From positions 62,001 through 126,000 of the forward strand of contig NZ_SEMC01000004.1 of assembly GCF_004153195.1 (NCBI RefSeq): 64,000 nt of DNA, given 5' to 3'. Origin of the DNA: Sporolactobacillus sp. THM19-2 (GTDB taxonomy: Bacteria > Bacillota > Bacilli > Bacillales > Sporolactobacillaceae). Below, one piece after another: positions 25,851 to 34,935 of this stretch. Both the position numbers and the translations under genes were made by a program. Each line of letters begins with the position of its first letter. The stretch's first letter is position 1. A model generated the notes under the pieces. The model did no database searches, was not told the DNA's origin, and worked only from the letters and a program-made list of their open reading frames with translations.

Positions 25851-26528
25851 ATGGAAAGGTTATTTCAGATTGCGATTGACGGTCCCGCCGCTGCAGGGAA
25901 AAGTACAGTGGCAAAAATTGCAGCGAAAAAACTTGGCTTTATTTATATCGATACAGGGGCAATGTATCGCTCCCTGACTTATAAGGCTCTGAAGACGGGT
26001 ACAGATCTGCTCAGCGGTGAGGCGCTGAAAGCATTACTGGATGAAACAGAGATCAGTCTCTGTCATCGTGAGGACGGTCAGCGGGTACTTGTTGATGGCG
26101 AAGATGTGACAGAGCAGATCCGCTATCCCGATGTCTCATCACAAGTATCCCTTGTCTCCTCTTATAAAGAAGTACGCAGGGAAATGGTCCGCAGGCAAAG
26201 AATACTTGCCGGGAAGCGAAATGTTGTTATGGACGGGCGAGATATTGGTACGCATGTTCTTCCGAATGCACAGGTTAAAATATTTTTGAAGGCATCAGTG
26301 AACGAACGTGCCAGTCGCAGGTTCAGAGAGGAGGAACAAAAAGGCAGACACCCTTCCCTTGAGTCTCTAAAAAGGGCGATTGCCCTGAGAGATCAGAAGG
26401 ATACGGAACGAAAGGTTTCCCCCCTTGTCAAAGCGGATGATGCAGTCGAACTGGACACAACCTCACTGACAGTAGATGGTGTAGTTGAACGAATTCTCAG
26501 TATCGTGAAGGAGAGGCGTTCACGTTGA
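25851..26528 (+). CDS. cmk: Cytidylate kinase
   Basis: A 225-residue P-loop kinase that phosphorylates CMP and dCMP. The P-loop is DGPAAAGKST (about 10-19); IDTGAMYRS is the CMP-binding motif; VVMDGRDIGTHVLPNA follows, with the lid region around RRFREEEQKG. Its TGA overlaps the TTG of plsC by 4 bases. Confidence 0.95.
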   Translation: MERLFQIAIDGPAAAGKSTVAKIAAKKLGFIYIDTGAMYRSLTYKALKTGTDLLSGEALKALLDETEISLCHREDGQRVLVDGEDVTEQIRYPDVSSQVSLVSSYKEVRREMVRRQRILAGKRNVVMDGRDIGTHVLPNAQVKIFLKASVNERASRRFREEEQKGRHPSLESLKRAIALRDQKDTERKVSPLVKADDAVELDTTSLTVDGVVERILSIVKERRSR

Positions 26529-27133
26529 GCCTTTACTCATTCGGAAAACCGCTTGTGCGGTGGTTTTACAGACTGTGTTTTTCCATAAGTGCAGAGGGGA
26601 CTGAGAATATTCCTGATCATGGAGGTGTGCTGATCTGCAGTAACCATATTTCAGATTTTGATCCACCTTTTGTCGGTATCTCTATTTCCAGAGAATTAAG
26701 TTTTGTTGCCAAATCAGAATTATTTCAGATTCCATTGTTCGGAAGACTGATCAGAAGACTGCATGCCTTTCCGATAAAAAGAGGAACCGGGGACCGTGGA
26801 GCGATCCGGCTTGCTGTCCACTTGCTCAATGATGGACATGCGCTTCTCATTTTTCCGGAAGGTCACCGCAATCGTGACGGGCATCTGAAAAAAGGGATGT
26901 CCGGTGCCGGCTTTTTTGCAACAAAGACTGATGCGGCAGTCGTCCCCTGTGCCATTATAGGAAAATTCAAATTCCGAAAAAAGGTCAAAGTTGTTTTTGG
27001 AAAACCCATCGATACGAATATGATGAAGGGGAAAAATATGAGATCTGCTGAAGCTTCGAAAATCATCATGGAGCATATCCAGGATTTATTAAATCAGTAT
27101 GATAACTCACCACTGGCAGGTCCATATGCTTGA
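26525..27133 (+). CDS. plsC: 1-acyl-sn-glycerol-3-phosphate acyltransferase
   Basis: A 202-residue acyltransferase that makes phosphatidic acid at the membrane. Motif I is SNHISDFDPP, the second block is KSELFQIPLFGRLIRRLHAFPIKRG, and motif III is LLIFPEGHRNRDG. TTG 26525 overlaps the end of cmk, with GGAGAGG 9 bases upstream. Synteny cmk-plsC-rpsA is conserved in Bacillales. Confidence 0.94.
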   Translation: MSLYSFGKPLVRWFYRLCFSISAEGTENIPDHGGVLICSNHISDFDPPFVGISISRELSFVAKSELFQIPLFGRLIRRLHAFPIKRGTGDRGAIRLAVHLLNDGHALLIFPEGHRNRDGHLKKGMSGAGFFATKTDAAVVPCAIIGKFKFRKKVKVVFGKPIDTNMMKGKNMRSAEASKIIMEHIQDLLNQYDNSPLAGPYA

Positions 27134-27200
27134 CAAAACCCCCCATTTGTAAGAAGTTAAAAGAAGGAGTAATTGTTTTCGTTAAATAAGGAGGTCCCGG

Positions 27201-28367
27201 ATGATGGCTGAAGATTTAAATAAAGAAATGGCGTCATTTGACGCATTAAAAGTGGGAGACATAAAAACCGGAAAAGTAACAAAAGTTGAAGAAAAACATG
27301 CACTAGTAGATGTTGGATATAAAGTGGATGGTATCCTGCCAATCAGTGAACTGTCCAGTCTGCATGTTGAAAAAGTAAGCGACATGCTTCACGAGGGTGA
27401 TGAGGTCACCGTTAAAGTGACAAAGCTTGAAGATGATGAACTTGTCCTCTCTAAGCGCGAAGTTGATGCGGACAAAGCATGGGATGATCTCGAACAGAAA
27501 TATAATGACAAGACAACTTTCTCAGTTGAAATTGCTGATGTTGTCAAAGGTGGCCTTGTCGTAGATCTTGGTGTTCGTGGATTTATTCCCGCTTCACTTG
27601 TTGAACGTCATTTCGTAGAAGATTTTTCAGACTATAAAGGCAAGCCCCTGGATGTAAAAATTGTTGAACTTGACAGGGAAAAACGTAAAGTGATCCTGTC
27701 ACATCGCGCCGTTCTCGATGAAGAAGCGGACAGGAAAAAAGCGGAAACGCTGAGCAACATTAAAGAGGGAGATGTCATTGAAGGTACCGTTCAGCGCCTG
27801 ACCGACTTTGGGGCGTTCGTTGATATCGGCGGCGTTGACGGCCTGGTCCATATATCACAGCTTGCTCACTATCATGTGGAGACTCCGTCAGAAGTCGTTT
27901 CAGAAGGCGATAAGGTCAAAGTAAAAGTGCTCTCCGTTGATCCTGAAAGTGAACGGATTTCATTGTCAATCAAGGCGACGCAGCCGGGACCCTGGGAAAC
28001 AGCAAAAGACAAGATTCATCCCGGTGATGTTCTGGAAGGAACAGTTAAGCGTCTGGTTCCATTCGGTGCATTTGTTGAGCTGATTCCAGGTGTTGAAGGA
28101 CTTGTTCACATATCAGAGATTTCACATGAACATATCGGAACCCCTGATGAAGTCCTTTCTGAAAATCAGGTGATCAAAGTAAAAGTGCTTGATGTTAACT
28201 TTGAGGATCAGAGAGTTTCTCTCAGTATTAAAGCACTGGAAGGCGAGCAGCAGCCCTCCGGACAGAAGAATACATCCGCACAGAACGCTCAGAATAACGA
28301 CGACGACTCCGCATCTGGTTTTTCACTGGGCGATATGATCGGCGATCAGCTGAAGAAATACAAATAA
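27201..28367 (+). CDS. rpsA: 30S ribosomal protein S1 homologue (YpfD)
   Basis: A 388-residue protein with four S1 RNA-binding domains, starting at about residues 15, 100, 185 and 270. Repeats 3 and 4 carry GxVxRLxxFGAFV, then GLVHISQ and GLVHISE. A low-complexity tail rich in Q, N, S and D ends it. It is the short Gram-positive form of S1. ATG 27201 follows AAGGAGGTC. The 67-base leader after plsC contains no clear promoter. Confidence 0.93.
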   Translation: MMAEDLNKEMASFDALKVGDIKTGKVTKVEEKHALVDVGYKVDGILPISELSSLHVEKVSDMLHEGDEVTVKVTKLEDDELVLSKREVDADKAWDDLEQKYNDKTTFSVEIADVVKGGLVVDLGVRGFIPASLVERHFVEDFSDYKGKPLDVKIVELDREKRKVILSHRAVLDEEADRKKAETLSNIKEGDVIEGTVQRLTDFGAFVDIGGVDGLVHISQLAHYHVETPSEVVSEGDKVKVKVLSVDPESERISLSIKATQPGPWETAKDKIHPGDVLEGTVKRLVPFGAFVELIPGVEGLVHISEISHEHIGTPDEVLSENQVIKVKVLDVNFEDQRVSLSIKALEGEQQPSGQKNTSAQNAQNNDDDSASGFSLGDMIGDQLKKYK

Positions 28368-28384
28368 TTGTTTTTACGTAAAAG

Positions 28385-28435
28385 AAAGCGGAAAACGGGG
28401 GAAATCTGTTATTTCCTTCTTTTTCCGCTTTTTTG
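28385..28435 (+). terminator. Intrinsic terminator of rpsA
   Basis: AAAGCGGAAAA (28385-28395) pairs with TTTTCCGCTTT (28421-28431), followed by more T. The 25-base loop contains a second small hairpin (GGAAAT/ATTTCC). Confidence 0.88.
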
Positions 28436-28462
28436 TCTGAATACATGTTGAGGGGGAAGAGT

Positions 28463-29779
28463 ATGTCAAAACCAACTGTGGCCATTGTCGGCCGGCCTAA
28501 CGTCGGTAAATCCACGATTTTTAACCGTATCGTTGGCGTACGGACGGCCATCGTCGAAGACCATCCCGGCGTCACCCGGGATCGCCTGTATGGCAACGGC
28601 ACGTGGCTTAACGATGAATTCCACGTCATAGATACCGGGGGTATTGAAATAAGCAATGAGCCTCTGCTGACACAGATCAGAGCGCAGGTTGAGATCGCGA
28701 TAGATGAATCCGATGTCATTCTGTTTGTTGTTGACGGACAAACAGGACTGACTGATGCCGACAAGGAAGTGGCCCATATTCTTCGCCGATCACGGAAACC
28801 TGTAGTGCTTGCAGTAAACAAACTGGATGATTACAAAAAAAGGAACCAGATGTATGAGTTCTATTCTCTCGGACTGGGGGATCCTCTCGCCATATCAGGC
28901 GCCCACGGTATCGGAATCGGAGACATGCTGGATAAAGTCGCGGAAAAATTTCCTGATCGTGACAGGGATGAGCAAAGTGAGGATATCATTAAATTCGCTG
29001 TGATCGGACGCCCGAATGTCGGCAAATCCTCCTTAGTCAATGCGATCCTTGGTAAGGAGCGTGTGATTGTCAGTGATATTGCCGGAACAACACGTGACGC
29101 CATCGATACCCCATTTACAAGAGACGGACAGAATTATGTGATTGTTGATACAGCAGGGATCAGACGCAGGGGCCGGATTTACGAAAAAACAGAAAAATAC
29201 AGCGTCCTCCGTGCACATCGTTCAATAGAAGAATCTGATGTTGTGCTATTACTGATCGATGGTGAAGAAGGGATTATTGAGCAGGATAAAAAAATTGCCG
29301 GCTATGCACATGATGCCGGACGCGCGATGATTATTATTGTTAATAAATGGGATGCAGTGAAGAAAGATTCAAAAACGATGAATACATTTCGAAAAAAGAT
29401 CAGGGATGAATTCCAGTTTATTGATTATGCGCCGATTCTGTTTTTATCTGCGCTGACAGGGAGTCGTCTGCCGCAGCTTCTGCCGATGATCTGTACCGTT
29501 GCCGAAAATCACAGCCTGCGGATTCAGACCAGTCTGCTCAATGATTGTATTATGGATACGGTAGCAATGACGCCGCCACCATCTGATAAGGGAAAAAGGC
29601 TGAAAATCTATTATGGAGCACAGGTTGCTGTCCGCCCGCCTGCTTTTGTCCTCTTTGTAAATGATCCGGATTTGCTGCATTTTTCATATGTTCGTCACCT
29701 GAAAAACCGTTTTCGGGACACATTCGGTTTCATCGGAACGCCGATCCGGATATTATCCAGAAAGAAAAATGAAAAATAA
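28463..29779 (+). CDS. der: Ribosome-assembly GTPase Der (EngA)
   Basis: A 438-residue protein with two tandem GTPase domains and a C-terminal KH-like domain. The first P-loop is GRPNVGKST (about 9-17) with NKLD; the second is GRPNVGKSS (about 181-189) with DTAGIRRRG and NKWD. It is needed for 50S subunit assembly. ATG 28463 follows GGGGGAAG; the in-frame ATG at 28433 lies inside the rpsA terminator region. Confidence 0.96.
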   Translation: MSKPTVAIVGRPNVGKSTIFNRIVGVRTAIVEDHPGVTRDRLYGNGTWLNDEFHVIDTGGIEISNEPLLTQIRAQVEIAIDESDVILFVVDGQTGLTDADKEVAHILRRSRKPVVLAVNKLDDYKKRNQMYEFYSLGLGDPLAISGAHGIGIGDMLDKVAEKFPDRDRDEQSEDIIKFAVIGRPNVGKSSLVNAILGKERVIVSDIAGTTRDAIDTPFTRDGQNYVIVDTAGIRRRGRIYEKTEKYSVLRAHRSIEESDVVLLLIDGEEGIIEQDKKIAGYAHDAGRAMIIIVNKWDAVKKDSKTMNTFRKKIRDEFQFIDYAPILFLSALTGSRLPQLLPMICTVAENHSLRIQTSLLNDCIMDTVAMTPPPSDKGKRLKIYYGAQVAVRPPAFVLFVNDPDLLHFSYVRHLKNRFRDTFGFIGTPIRILSRKKNEK

Positions 29780-29794
29780 AGAGGTGCCACCAAC

Positions 29795-30397
29795 GTGCTT
29801 AGCATTGTTTCTTTTGTGTTATCTTATTTGATCGGATCGGTTAGTTTCAGCTACCTGCTAACCAGGAAAATTAAAAAAATCGATATTCGTTCAACAGGTA
29901 GCGGAAATGCAGGCGCAACGAACACACTGCGTGTACTCGGGACAGGGCCGGCTGTTGCTGTCCTGTTACTGGACATCCTTAAAGGTGTTGTCTGTATTCT
30001 CATTGCCCGGTCATTTGGCATACCCGAGTGGGCGGTCGTTGCTTCCGGGCTTTGTGCCATCATCGGCCATGATTTTCCGTTCTATTATGGTTTTAAGGGA
30101 GGAAAAGGTGTTGCGACAACAATAGGCGTATTTTTTATGATTATGCCGCTGTTTGCATTGATCGCAGGTCTGGCTGCGGTACTGATCATTGTGCTGACCC
30201 GATACGTTTCGGTCGGCTCTCTGGTTTTCCTGGTCCTGACGCCAATCCTGGCATGGCTCTTTGGCGATCTGCCTGGGAGTGTGATTTTTGTTGCTTTACT
30301 GATTACGGCGCTTGCCTTCTTTCAGCACAGAGCCAATCTTTCACGTCTTGTACATGGGAAGGAAAATAAAATAGGTCATAAAAAGGTCGGAGTCTGA
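29795..30397 (+). CDS. plsY: Acyl-phosphate:glycerol-3-phosphate acyltransferase
   Basis: A 200-residue polytopic enzyme that makes lysophosphatidic acid, the first step of phospholipid synthesis. GSGNAGATNTLRVLG and GHDFPFYYGFKGGKGVATT are the glycerol-3-phosphate and acyl-phosphate loops. GTG 29795 follows GAGGTG. Between der and gpsA it completes a lipid-precursor pair: GpsA makes its substrate. Confidence 0.93.
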   Translation: MLSIVSFVLSYLIGSVSFSYLLTRKIKKIDIRSTGSGNAGATNTLRVLGTGPAVAVLLLDILKGVVCILIARSFGIPEWAVVASGLCAIIGHDFPFYYGFKGGKGVATTIGVFFMIMPLFALIAGLAAVLIIVLTRYVSVGSLVFLVLTPILAWLFGDLPGSVIFVALLITALAFFQHRANLSRLVHGKENKIGHKKVGV

Positions 30398-30443
30398 TCC
30401 GACAACAGAGTAAAGTGAAAAACCAGGAGAGGTGGTTAACTGT

Positions 30444-31496
30444 ATGAAAAAGATTGCAGTCATTGGCGCCGGAAGCTGGGGAACAGCATTATCTATGGTG
30501 CTTGCCGACAACGGATACACGGTTCAATTATGGAGCCACAGAAAGGATCAGGCAGATGAAATACGATTAAAACATACTAATGAAAAATATCTTCCCGGGA
30601 TTGCTCTTCCGGAAAAGATCTGTGGGACAGCAGACATGGTGGAAGCGCTTAACGAAGTATCGGCTGTCTTACTTGTCGTGCCCGCTAAAGCTATGCGTGA
30701 AGTACTGACGCAACTTAGAACGGTCATCAAACGCCCCTTACTGTTTATTCACGGCGTTAAGGGGATTGAACCAGGCACATTCAGGAGAATGTCTGAAGTG
30801 ATTCAGGAAGAGATCCCCGACTCACTCAGAAAAGCAATTGTTGTTCTTTCCGGTCCGAGTCATGCCGAAGAGGTAGCGCTTCGCCATCCGACGACCGTTT
30901 CCGTAGCTTCAGACAGTGCGGAGGCAGCAAAACATGTTCAGGATTTGTTTTTTAATTCCTATTTTCGTGTCTACACCAATGAAGATGTCATCGGTGTTGA
31001 GATTGGCGGCGCATTGAAAAACATTATTGCTCTTGGCGCAGGCATTTCAGATGGCCTCGGTTATGGGGATAATGCGAAAGCAGCTCTGATTACCAGAGGC
31101 CTTGCAGAAATTTCAAGACTTGGAACGAAACTGGGTGCACACCCGCTTACCTTCATCGGCCTGACAGGCATGGGTGATTTGATTGTCACCTGTACGAGCA
31201 AACACAGCAGGAACTGGCGGGCAGGGAATATGCTGGGAAAGGGAAAGAAACTTCAGGAGATCCTGGATCATATGGGAATGGTTGTCGAAGGCGTACGTAC
31301 AGCTGAGGCCGCCTATACCCTTTCGAAAAAAGAACATGTGGAGATGCCGATCACTGTGGAAATATTCAATGTCCTTTTCGAAGGAAAAGATCCGAAAGAG
31401 GCTGTGGATGAATTAATGGGCCGTGACAAGAAAGATGAGATCGCTGCCATTTATAACAGCCTGCCAGATCGCAGGCCGGAAGAACGTGAGCAATGA
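30444..31496 (+). CDS. gpsA: NAD(P)H-dependent glycerol-3-phosphate dehydrogenase
   Basis: A 350-residue enzyme that reduces dihydroxyacetone phosphate to glycerol-3-phosphate. The nucleotide loop is GAGSWGTAL (8-16). GPSHAEEVA, the catalytic lysine in [13 protein letters not shown], and [14 protein letters not shown] follow. ATG 30444 is used because AGAGGTGG lies upstream and the product starts MKKIAVIG. Confidence 0.95.
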   Translation: MKKIAVIGAGSWGTALSMVLADNGYTVQLWSHRKDQADEIRLKHTNEKYLPGIALPEKICGTADMVEALNEVSAVLLVVPAKAMREVLTQLRTVIKRPLLFIHGVKGIEPGTFRRMSEVIQEEIPDSLRKAIVVLSGPSHAEEVALRHPTTVSVASDSAEAAKHVQDLFFNSYFRVYTNEDVIGVEIGGALKNIIALGAGISDGLGYGDNAKAALITRGLAEISRLGTKLGAHPLTFIGLTGMGDLIVTCTSKHSRNWRAGNMLGKGKKLQEILDHMGMVVEGVRTAEAAYTLSKKEHVEMPITVEIFNVLFEGKDPKEAVDELMGRDKKDEIAAIYNSLPDRRPEEREQ

Positions 31497-31555
31497 GCAC
31501 ATGACCTCCTCTCGCGCATACGATATAAAGAAAGCGGGGTAAAGGAGGACGTTCA

Positions 31556-31819
31556 GTGGATCCGAATCATTCATTCTTTGATAACATTGAAAAAAAGACT
31601 CAAGTTAAGAAAGAGGATATTGTAAACATTGCAAATTCTGTATCAAACGCAGATTTCAGCAATCCCGAAGTCGTACGGCAGCTGATTAACCGGATCGGGA
31701 AGACAGCCGGAGTAGCAGTAACGAAGGAAAAAGAGGATGCACTCGTTAAAGCGATTACTTCGGGCAATGTACCCGGCAATTTGTCGACACTATCGAAATT
31801 ATTCGGCCAGAACAGGTAA
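31556..31819 (+). CDS. spoVIF: Stage VI sporulation protein F
   Basis: An 87-residue protein. FDNIEKKTQVKKEDIVNIAN, VRQLINRIGKTAG and LSTLSKLF match the SpoVIF family, which supports late spore-coat assembly. GTG 31556 follows AAAGGAGGA. Placement between gpsA and spoIVA is seen in several Bacillales. Confidence 0.85.
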   Translation: MDPNHSFFDNIEKKTQVKKEDIVNIANSVSNADFSNPEVVRQLINRIGKTAGVAVTKEKEDALVKAITSGNVPGNLSTLSKLFGQNR

Positions 31820-31925
31820 ACAATGGGCCGGAGTCAGCGACATGCCGGGCAGGATTAGCATAAGCTATAGCGTGTGTCAATTTTTCTGTGAGAGCTGAAT
31901 GGCGTGGAAGGGCTTAGTCAAACCC

Positions 31926-31959
31926 GGGGAGAAAACATTCCATGTTTTCCCCTTCTTTT
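31926..31959 (+). terminator. Intrinsic terminator after spoVIF
   Basis: GGGG...AAAACAT (31926-31938, with a 2-base bulge) pairs with ATGTTTTCCCC (31942-31952); a T-rich run follows. The 100 bases between spoVIF and this hairpin hold nothing I recognise. Confidence 0.85.
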
Positions 31960-32006
31960 TTTGCGGCGTTTCCATCTGCCGATCATTTTCACTGTGCCTT
32001 TATTCA

Positions 32007-32104
32007 TACTTTAAGAAAGTATAAAACTTTTGCGGGGAAAAGGTTCAGAAAAAAGAAGTTCCCGCGGTGCCTTTCGACGTATAAAAGTCGGCCGGCTTTT
32101 CTTC
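32007..32104 (+). repeat. Dispersed intergenic repeat, copy B
   Basis: Aligns with copy A (216-311) and copy C (47366-47460). It shares CTTTAAGAAAG with C at the start, GGGGAAAAGGTTCAG and CCGCGG-GCC in the middle, and GTCGGC...TTTTCTTC with A at the end. Within it, GACG/AGTCGG and a T-run could form a weak terminator. It lies between the spoVIF terminator and the SigE-like promoter of spoIVA. Confidence 0.6.
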
Positions 32105-32156
32105 ATTCTTCATGCACATGACTGCCTCACTTCTTCGGTCCGTGATGAATTTCTTG

Positions 32157-32184
32157 GCATAATCGATGGACAAATTCATATGCA
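32157..32184 (+). promoter_or_regulatory. SigE-like promoter of spoIVA
   Basis: GCATAAT (32157-32163), 13 bases, then CATATGCA (32177-32184). This resembles the SigE consensus; spoIVA is a SigE gene in B. subtilis. Confidence 0.45.
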
Positions 32185-32228
32185 TAGAACTATCACGGAG
32201 AGTCATCGACAGAAGGAGGAGCGGGAGG

Positions 32229-33725
32229 GTGCAAACTTTAGAAAAACTGGAACGAGTGGACATCTTTAAAGACATCGCTGAAAGAACCGGCGGAGATATC
32301 TATCTTGGAGTCGTCGGAGCGGTCCGAACGGGTAAATCAACTTTTATCAAAAAGTTTATGGAACTGGTCGTTCTGCCGAACATTGATAATGAGGCAGATC
32401 GTGTACGTGCTCAGGATGAGCTGCCACAGAGTGCTGCCGGTAAGCAGATCATGACCACTGAGCCAAAATTTGTCCCGAATCATGCGGTGACTGTGACCGT
32501 AGAAGAAGGGCTTGAGGTCAATATCCGGGTCGTGGACTGCGTGGGCTATGCAGTTAAGGGAGCAAAAGGATTTGAAGATGAGAACGGGCCCAGGATGGTT
32601 CATACGCCGTGGTATGACGAACCGATCCCATTTCAGGAAGCAGCGGAAATTGGAACAAGAAAAGTGATTCAGGAACACTCGACACTGGGTGTTGTAATCA
32701 CAACTGATGGATCCATTGGTGAAATCGGGAGAGAGGACTATGTAGAGGCTGAAGAACGAATTGTCGACGAGCTGAAAGAAGTGGGCAAACCTTTTATCCT
32801 GATCATTAATTCATCTCATCCGTTCCACCCTGAGACAGAAGCATTACGCAGAGATCTGTCTGAGAAGTATGACATCCCGGTTCTCTCACAAAGTGTTGAG
32901 AATATGAGCGAGCATGATATCAACAATATTCTTCGAGAAACGTTGTTCGAGTTCCCGGTTCTGGAGGTTAATGTCAACCTGCCGAGCTGGGTGATGGTGC
33001 TGAAGGAAGATCACTGGCTGAGACAGAGTTATGAAGACGCGGTAAAGGATACGGTTAAAGATATTAAACGTCTTCGTGATGTTGATCGCGTTGTGGGTAC
33101 ATTCGGAGAATATGACTTTATCGAAAATGCACAGCTTTCCGGCATTGAGATGGGGAAGGGAACAGCGGAAATTGACCTTCATGCCCCGGATAACCTGTAT
33201 GACCAGGTTCTGAAGGAAGTCGTCGGCGTCGAAATCAGAGGTAAAGATCACCTTCTGCAGCTGATGCAGGATTTCGTTCATGCCAAAAGAGAGTATGATC
33301 AGGTGTCTGAAGCTCTTAAAATGGTAAAACAGACCGGTTACGGTATTGCTGCCCCATCGATTAATGATATGAGCCTCGATGAGCCGGAAATTATCCGGCA
33401 GGGATCACGTTTTGGTGTCCGTCTGAAGGCAGTTGCCCCTTCAATTCATATGATTAAGGTGGATGTGGAGTCTGAATTTGCACCGATTATCGGAACCGAG
33501 AAGCAAAGTGAAGAACTGGTTCGATATCTGATGCAGGATTTTGAAGATGATCCGCTGTCCATCTGGAACTCAGATATATTCGGACGGTCACTGAATTCTA
33601 TTGTACGTGAAGGCATATCTGCCAAGCTCGCCTTAATGCCCGAAAATGCACGATATAAACTCAAAGAAACGCTTGAACGGATAATAAACGAGGGATCGGG
33701 CGGACTGATCGCTATTATCCTGTAG
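32229..33725 (+). CDS. spoIVA: Stage IV sporulation protein A (SpoIVA)
   Basis: A cytoskeletal ATPase that polymerises on the forespore surface as the base of the coat and is also needed for the cortex. The Walker A is GAVRTGKST (about 30-38), VVDCVGYAVKGAKG is the sensor region, and the middle and C-terminal domains end in the invariant GGLIAIIL. GTG 32229 is used: AAGGAGG lies 9 bases upstream and the protein then has 498 residues (492 in B. subtilis). An in-frame ATG at 32166 overlaps the promoter. Confidence 0.96.
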   Translation: MQTLEKLERVDIFKDIAERTGGDIYLGVVGAVRTGKSTFIKKFMELVVLPNIDNEADRVRAQDELPQSAAGKQIMTTEPKFVPNHAVTVTVEEGLEVNIRVVDCVGYAVKGAKGFEDENGPRMVHTPWYDEPIPFQEAAEIGTRKVIQEHSTLGVVITTDGSIGEIGREDYVEAEERIVDELKEVGKPFILIINSSHPFHPETEALRRDLSEKYDIPVLSQSVENMSEHDINNILRETLFEFPVLEVNVNLPSWVMVLKEDHWLRQSYEDAVKDTVKDIKRLRDVDRVVGTFGEYDFIENAQLSGIEMGKGTAEIDLHAPDNLYDQVLKEVVGVEIRGKDHLLQLMQDFVHAKREYDQVSEALKMVKQTGYGIAAPSINDMSLDEPEIIRQGSRFGVRLKAVAPSIHMIKVDVESEFAPIIGTEKQSEELVRYLMQDFEDDPLSIWNSDIFGRSLNSIVREGISAKLALMPENARYKLKETLERIINEGSGGLIAIIL

Positions 33726-33748
33726 GACAGCTGAACGATCTGTCAGAG

Positions 33749-33769
33749 GCTCCGGAAACGGAGCTTTTT
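33749..33769 (+). terminator. Intrinsic terminator of spoIVA
   Basis: GCTCCG (33749-33754), GAAA loop, CGGAGC (33759-33764), then TTTTT. Confidence 0.92.
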
Positions 33770-33885
33770 ATTTTGCTCATTCCTGTGTGAGAAATAGACG
33801 GTGAAACTATGGAATGGTTGAAAGTACATGTTTTTTACCTTGCCGGGGTTAAAAGCGTTCAAATATGGTAATATTTTAATAAAAG

Positions 33886-33915
33886 CTGTTGAATTATTCC
33901 ATCACATCGTATAAT
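33886..33915 (+). promoter_or_regulatory. Predicted hbs promoter
   Basis: A perfect TATAAT at 33910-33915. The -35 is either CTGTTG (33886-33891, 18-base spacer) or TTGAAT (33889-33894, 15-base spacer). Confidence 0.55.
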
Positions 33916-33982
33916 ATAAGCGTTGTTGATGTTTCTTCCAGCACAAAAAGGAACTTGATTCCTTTTTAAGGAGGTGAAAGTG

Positions 33983-34255
33983 TTGAATAAGACTGAATTG
34001 ATTTCTGCTGTAGCAGAATCCGCAGAATTATCCAAGAAGGATGCAACTAAAGCTGTTGATTCTGTTCTGTCAACCATTGCAGATGTATTAAAAGATGGAA
34101 GCAAAGTTCAATTAATCGGATTTGGCAACTTTGAAGTTCGTGAGCGTGCAGCTCGAAAGGGCCGCAATCCTCAGACTGGTGAGGAAATCGAAATCAAAGC
34201 AAGCAAAGTTCCGGCATTTAAGCCTGGTAAGGCATTGAAAGAAGCCGTCCAATGA
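33983..34255 (+). CDS. hbs: DNA-binding protein HU (HBsu)
   Basis: A 90-residue nucleoid protein. [20 protein letters not shown] and [21 protein letters not shown], with [13 protein letters not shown], are near-identical to B. subtilis HBsu. TTG 33983 follows a very strong AAGGAGGTG; the upstream GTG 33974 lies within that site. It has its own promoter and terminator. Confidence 0.96.
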   Translation: MNKTELISAVAESAELSKKDATKAVDSVLSTIADVLKDGSKVQLIGFGNFEVRERAARKGRNPQTGEEIEIKASKVPAFKPGKALKEAVQ

Positions 34256-34284
34256 TCTGATGGATACATAGGACGTGAGAGAGG

Positions 34285-34311
34285 GGGCCATCGCAAAGAT
34301 GGTCCTTTTTT
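34285..34311 (+). terminator. Intrinsic terminator of hbs
   Basis: GGGCCATC (34285-34292) pairs with GATGGTCC (34298-34305) around GCAAA, then TTTTTT. Confidence 0.9.
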
Positions 34312-34358
34312 ACAAAGTTTATGTAGAAACCTGGTTACATACGAATGATGCCGTTTTC

Positions 34359-34388
34359 TTTACATTTGCTGTTTTTATATGCTAGAAT
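34359..34388 (+). promoter_or_regulatory. Predicted SigA-type promoter of mtrB
   Basis: TTTACA (34359-34364), an 18-base spacer and TAGAAT (34383-34388). A start near 34395 leaves a leader of about 265 bases before mtrB. Confidence 0.65.
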
Positions 34389-34394
34389 TTTCTA

Positions 34395-34655
34395 ATGAGT
34401 GACAGCAATCAAATTTCGTTCATCCGGACTGAGCAGGTCCGATAATACAGCGGCGCATGAAAAGATGGAAACAGGTGCTGCCTGTTCCGCTTTAGAGCTT
34501 GTCCTGTGTGCCTGGTGGAAGCGGTCGCACGATGGCTTTCTGCCGTATGTGTGAGCAGTTTAAATGGATAACATCTGAAGTTTGCCATTCATATAAAAAC
34601 GGTCACTTTTGCATCAATCGATATTATTTGAGCGAATTTTTCAGAAGAGAAGGTG
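34395..34655 (+). other. Long structured leader before mtrB, function unknown
   Basis: No convincing gene lies here, where B. subtilis has mtrA (folE). Hairpins can be drawn: CGGAC/GTCCG (34425-34441), and GGA-ACAGG/CCTGT-TCC (34467-34488, one bulged base). No known riboswitch or T-box core was recognised. A 64-codon open frame (from 34499) lacks a ribosome site and runs into mtrB. Confidence 0.35.
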
Positions 34656-34661
34656 TTTATC

Positions 34662-34892
34662 TTGGACATCAGGAACGAGGAAGTTCTGGGTGATTATTTT
34701 GTTGTGAAAGCCGAAGAGGACGGAGTGAATGTGATTGGCCTGACAAGAGGGGCTGAGACACGATTCTTTCACACTGAAAAACTGGACCAGGGGGAAGTGA
34801 TGATCGCCCAATTCACCGAACATACCTCAGCAATTAAGGTTCACGGAAAAGCAATGATTCAGACAAAACACGGGACGATCCATTCTGAATGA
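34662..34892 (+). CDS. mtrB: TRAP, trp RNA-binding attenuation protein
   Basis: A protein that forms an 11-subunit ring, binds tryptophan and then wraps RNA carrying spaced GAG/UAG triplets, stopping trp transcription. [20 protein letters not shown] and [14 protein letters not shown] match B. subtilis TRAP closely, including residues of the tryptophan pocket and the KKR-type RNA face. TTG 34662 is preferred over GTG 34653 because AAGGTG lies 6 bases before it; the product has 76 residues. Its likely target lies in this window at 38851-38945. The usual partner gene mtrA is missing. Confidence 0.93.
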   Translation: MDIRNEEVLGDYFVVKAEEDGVNVIGLTRGAETRFFHTEKLDQGEVMIAQFTEHTSAIKVHGKAMIQTKHGTIHSE

Positions 34893-34935
34893 TCAGATGA
34901 CTCATTTTAGAATGTACATGGAATGGGGGAGTACC

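Noticed and set aside
34395-34660. T-box, THF riboswitch or SRP RNA in the mtrB leader
   Set aside because: No T-box sequence, THF aptamer core or SRP Alu/GNAR elements could be recognised.
34499-34693. A 64-codon open frame with several cysteines before mtrB, considered as an anti-TRAP-like protein
   Set aside because: It has no ribosome site, overlaps mtrB, and its cysteine pattern does not match the zinc-binding repeats of anti-TRAP.
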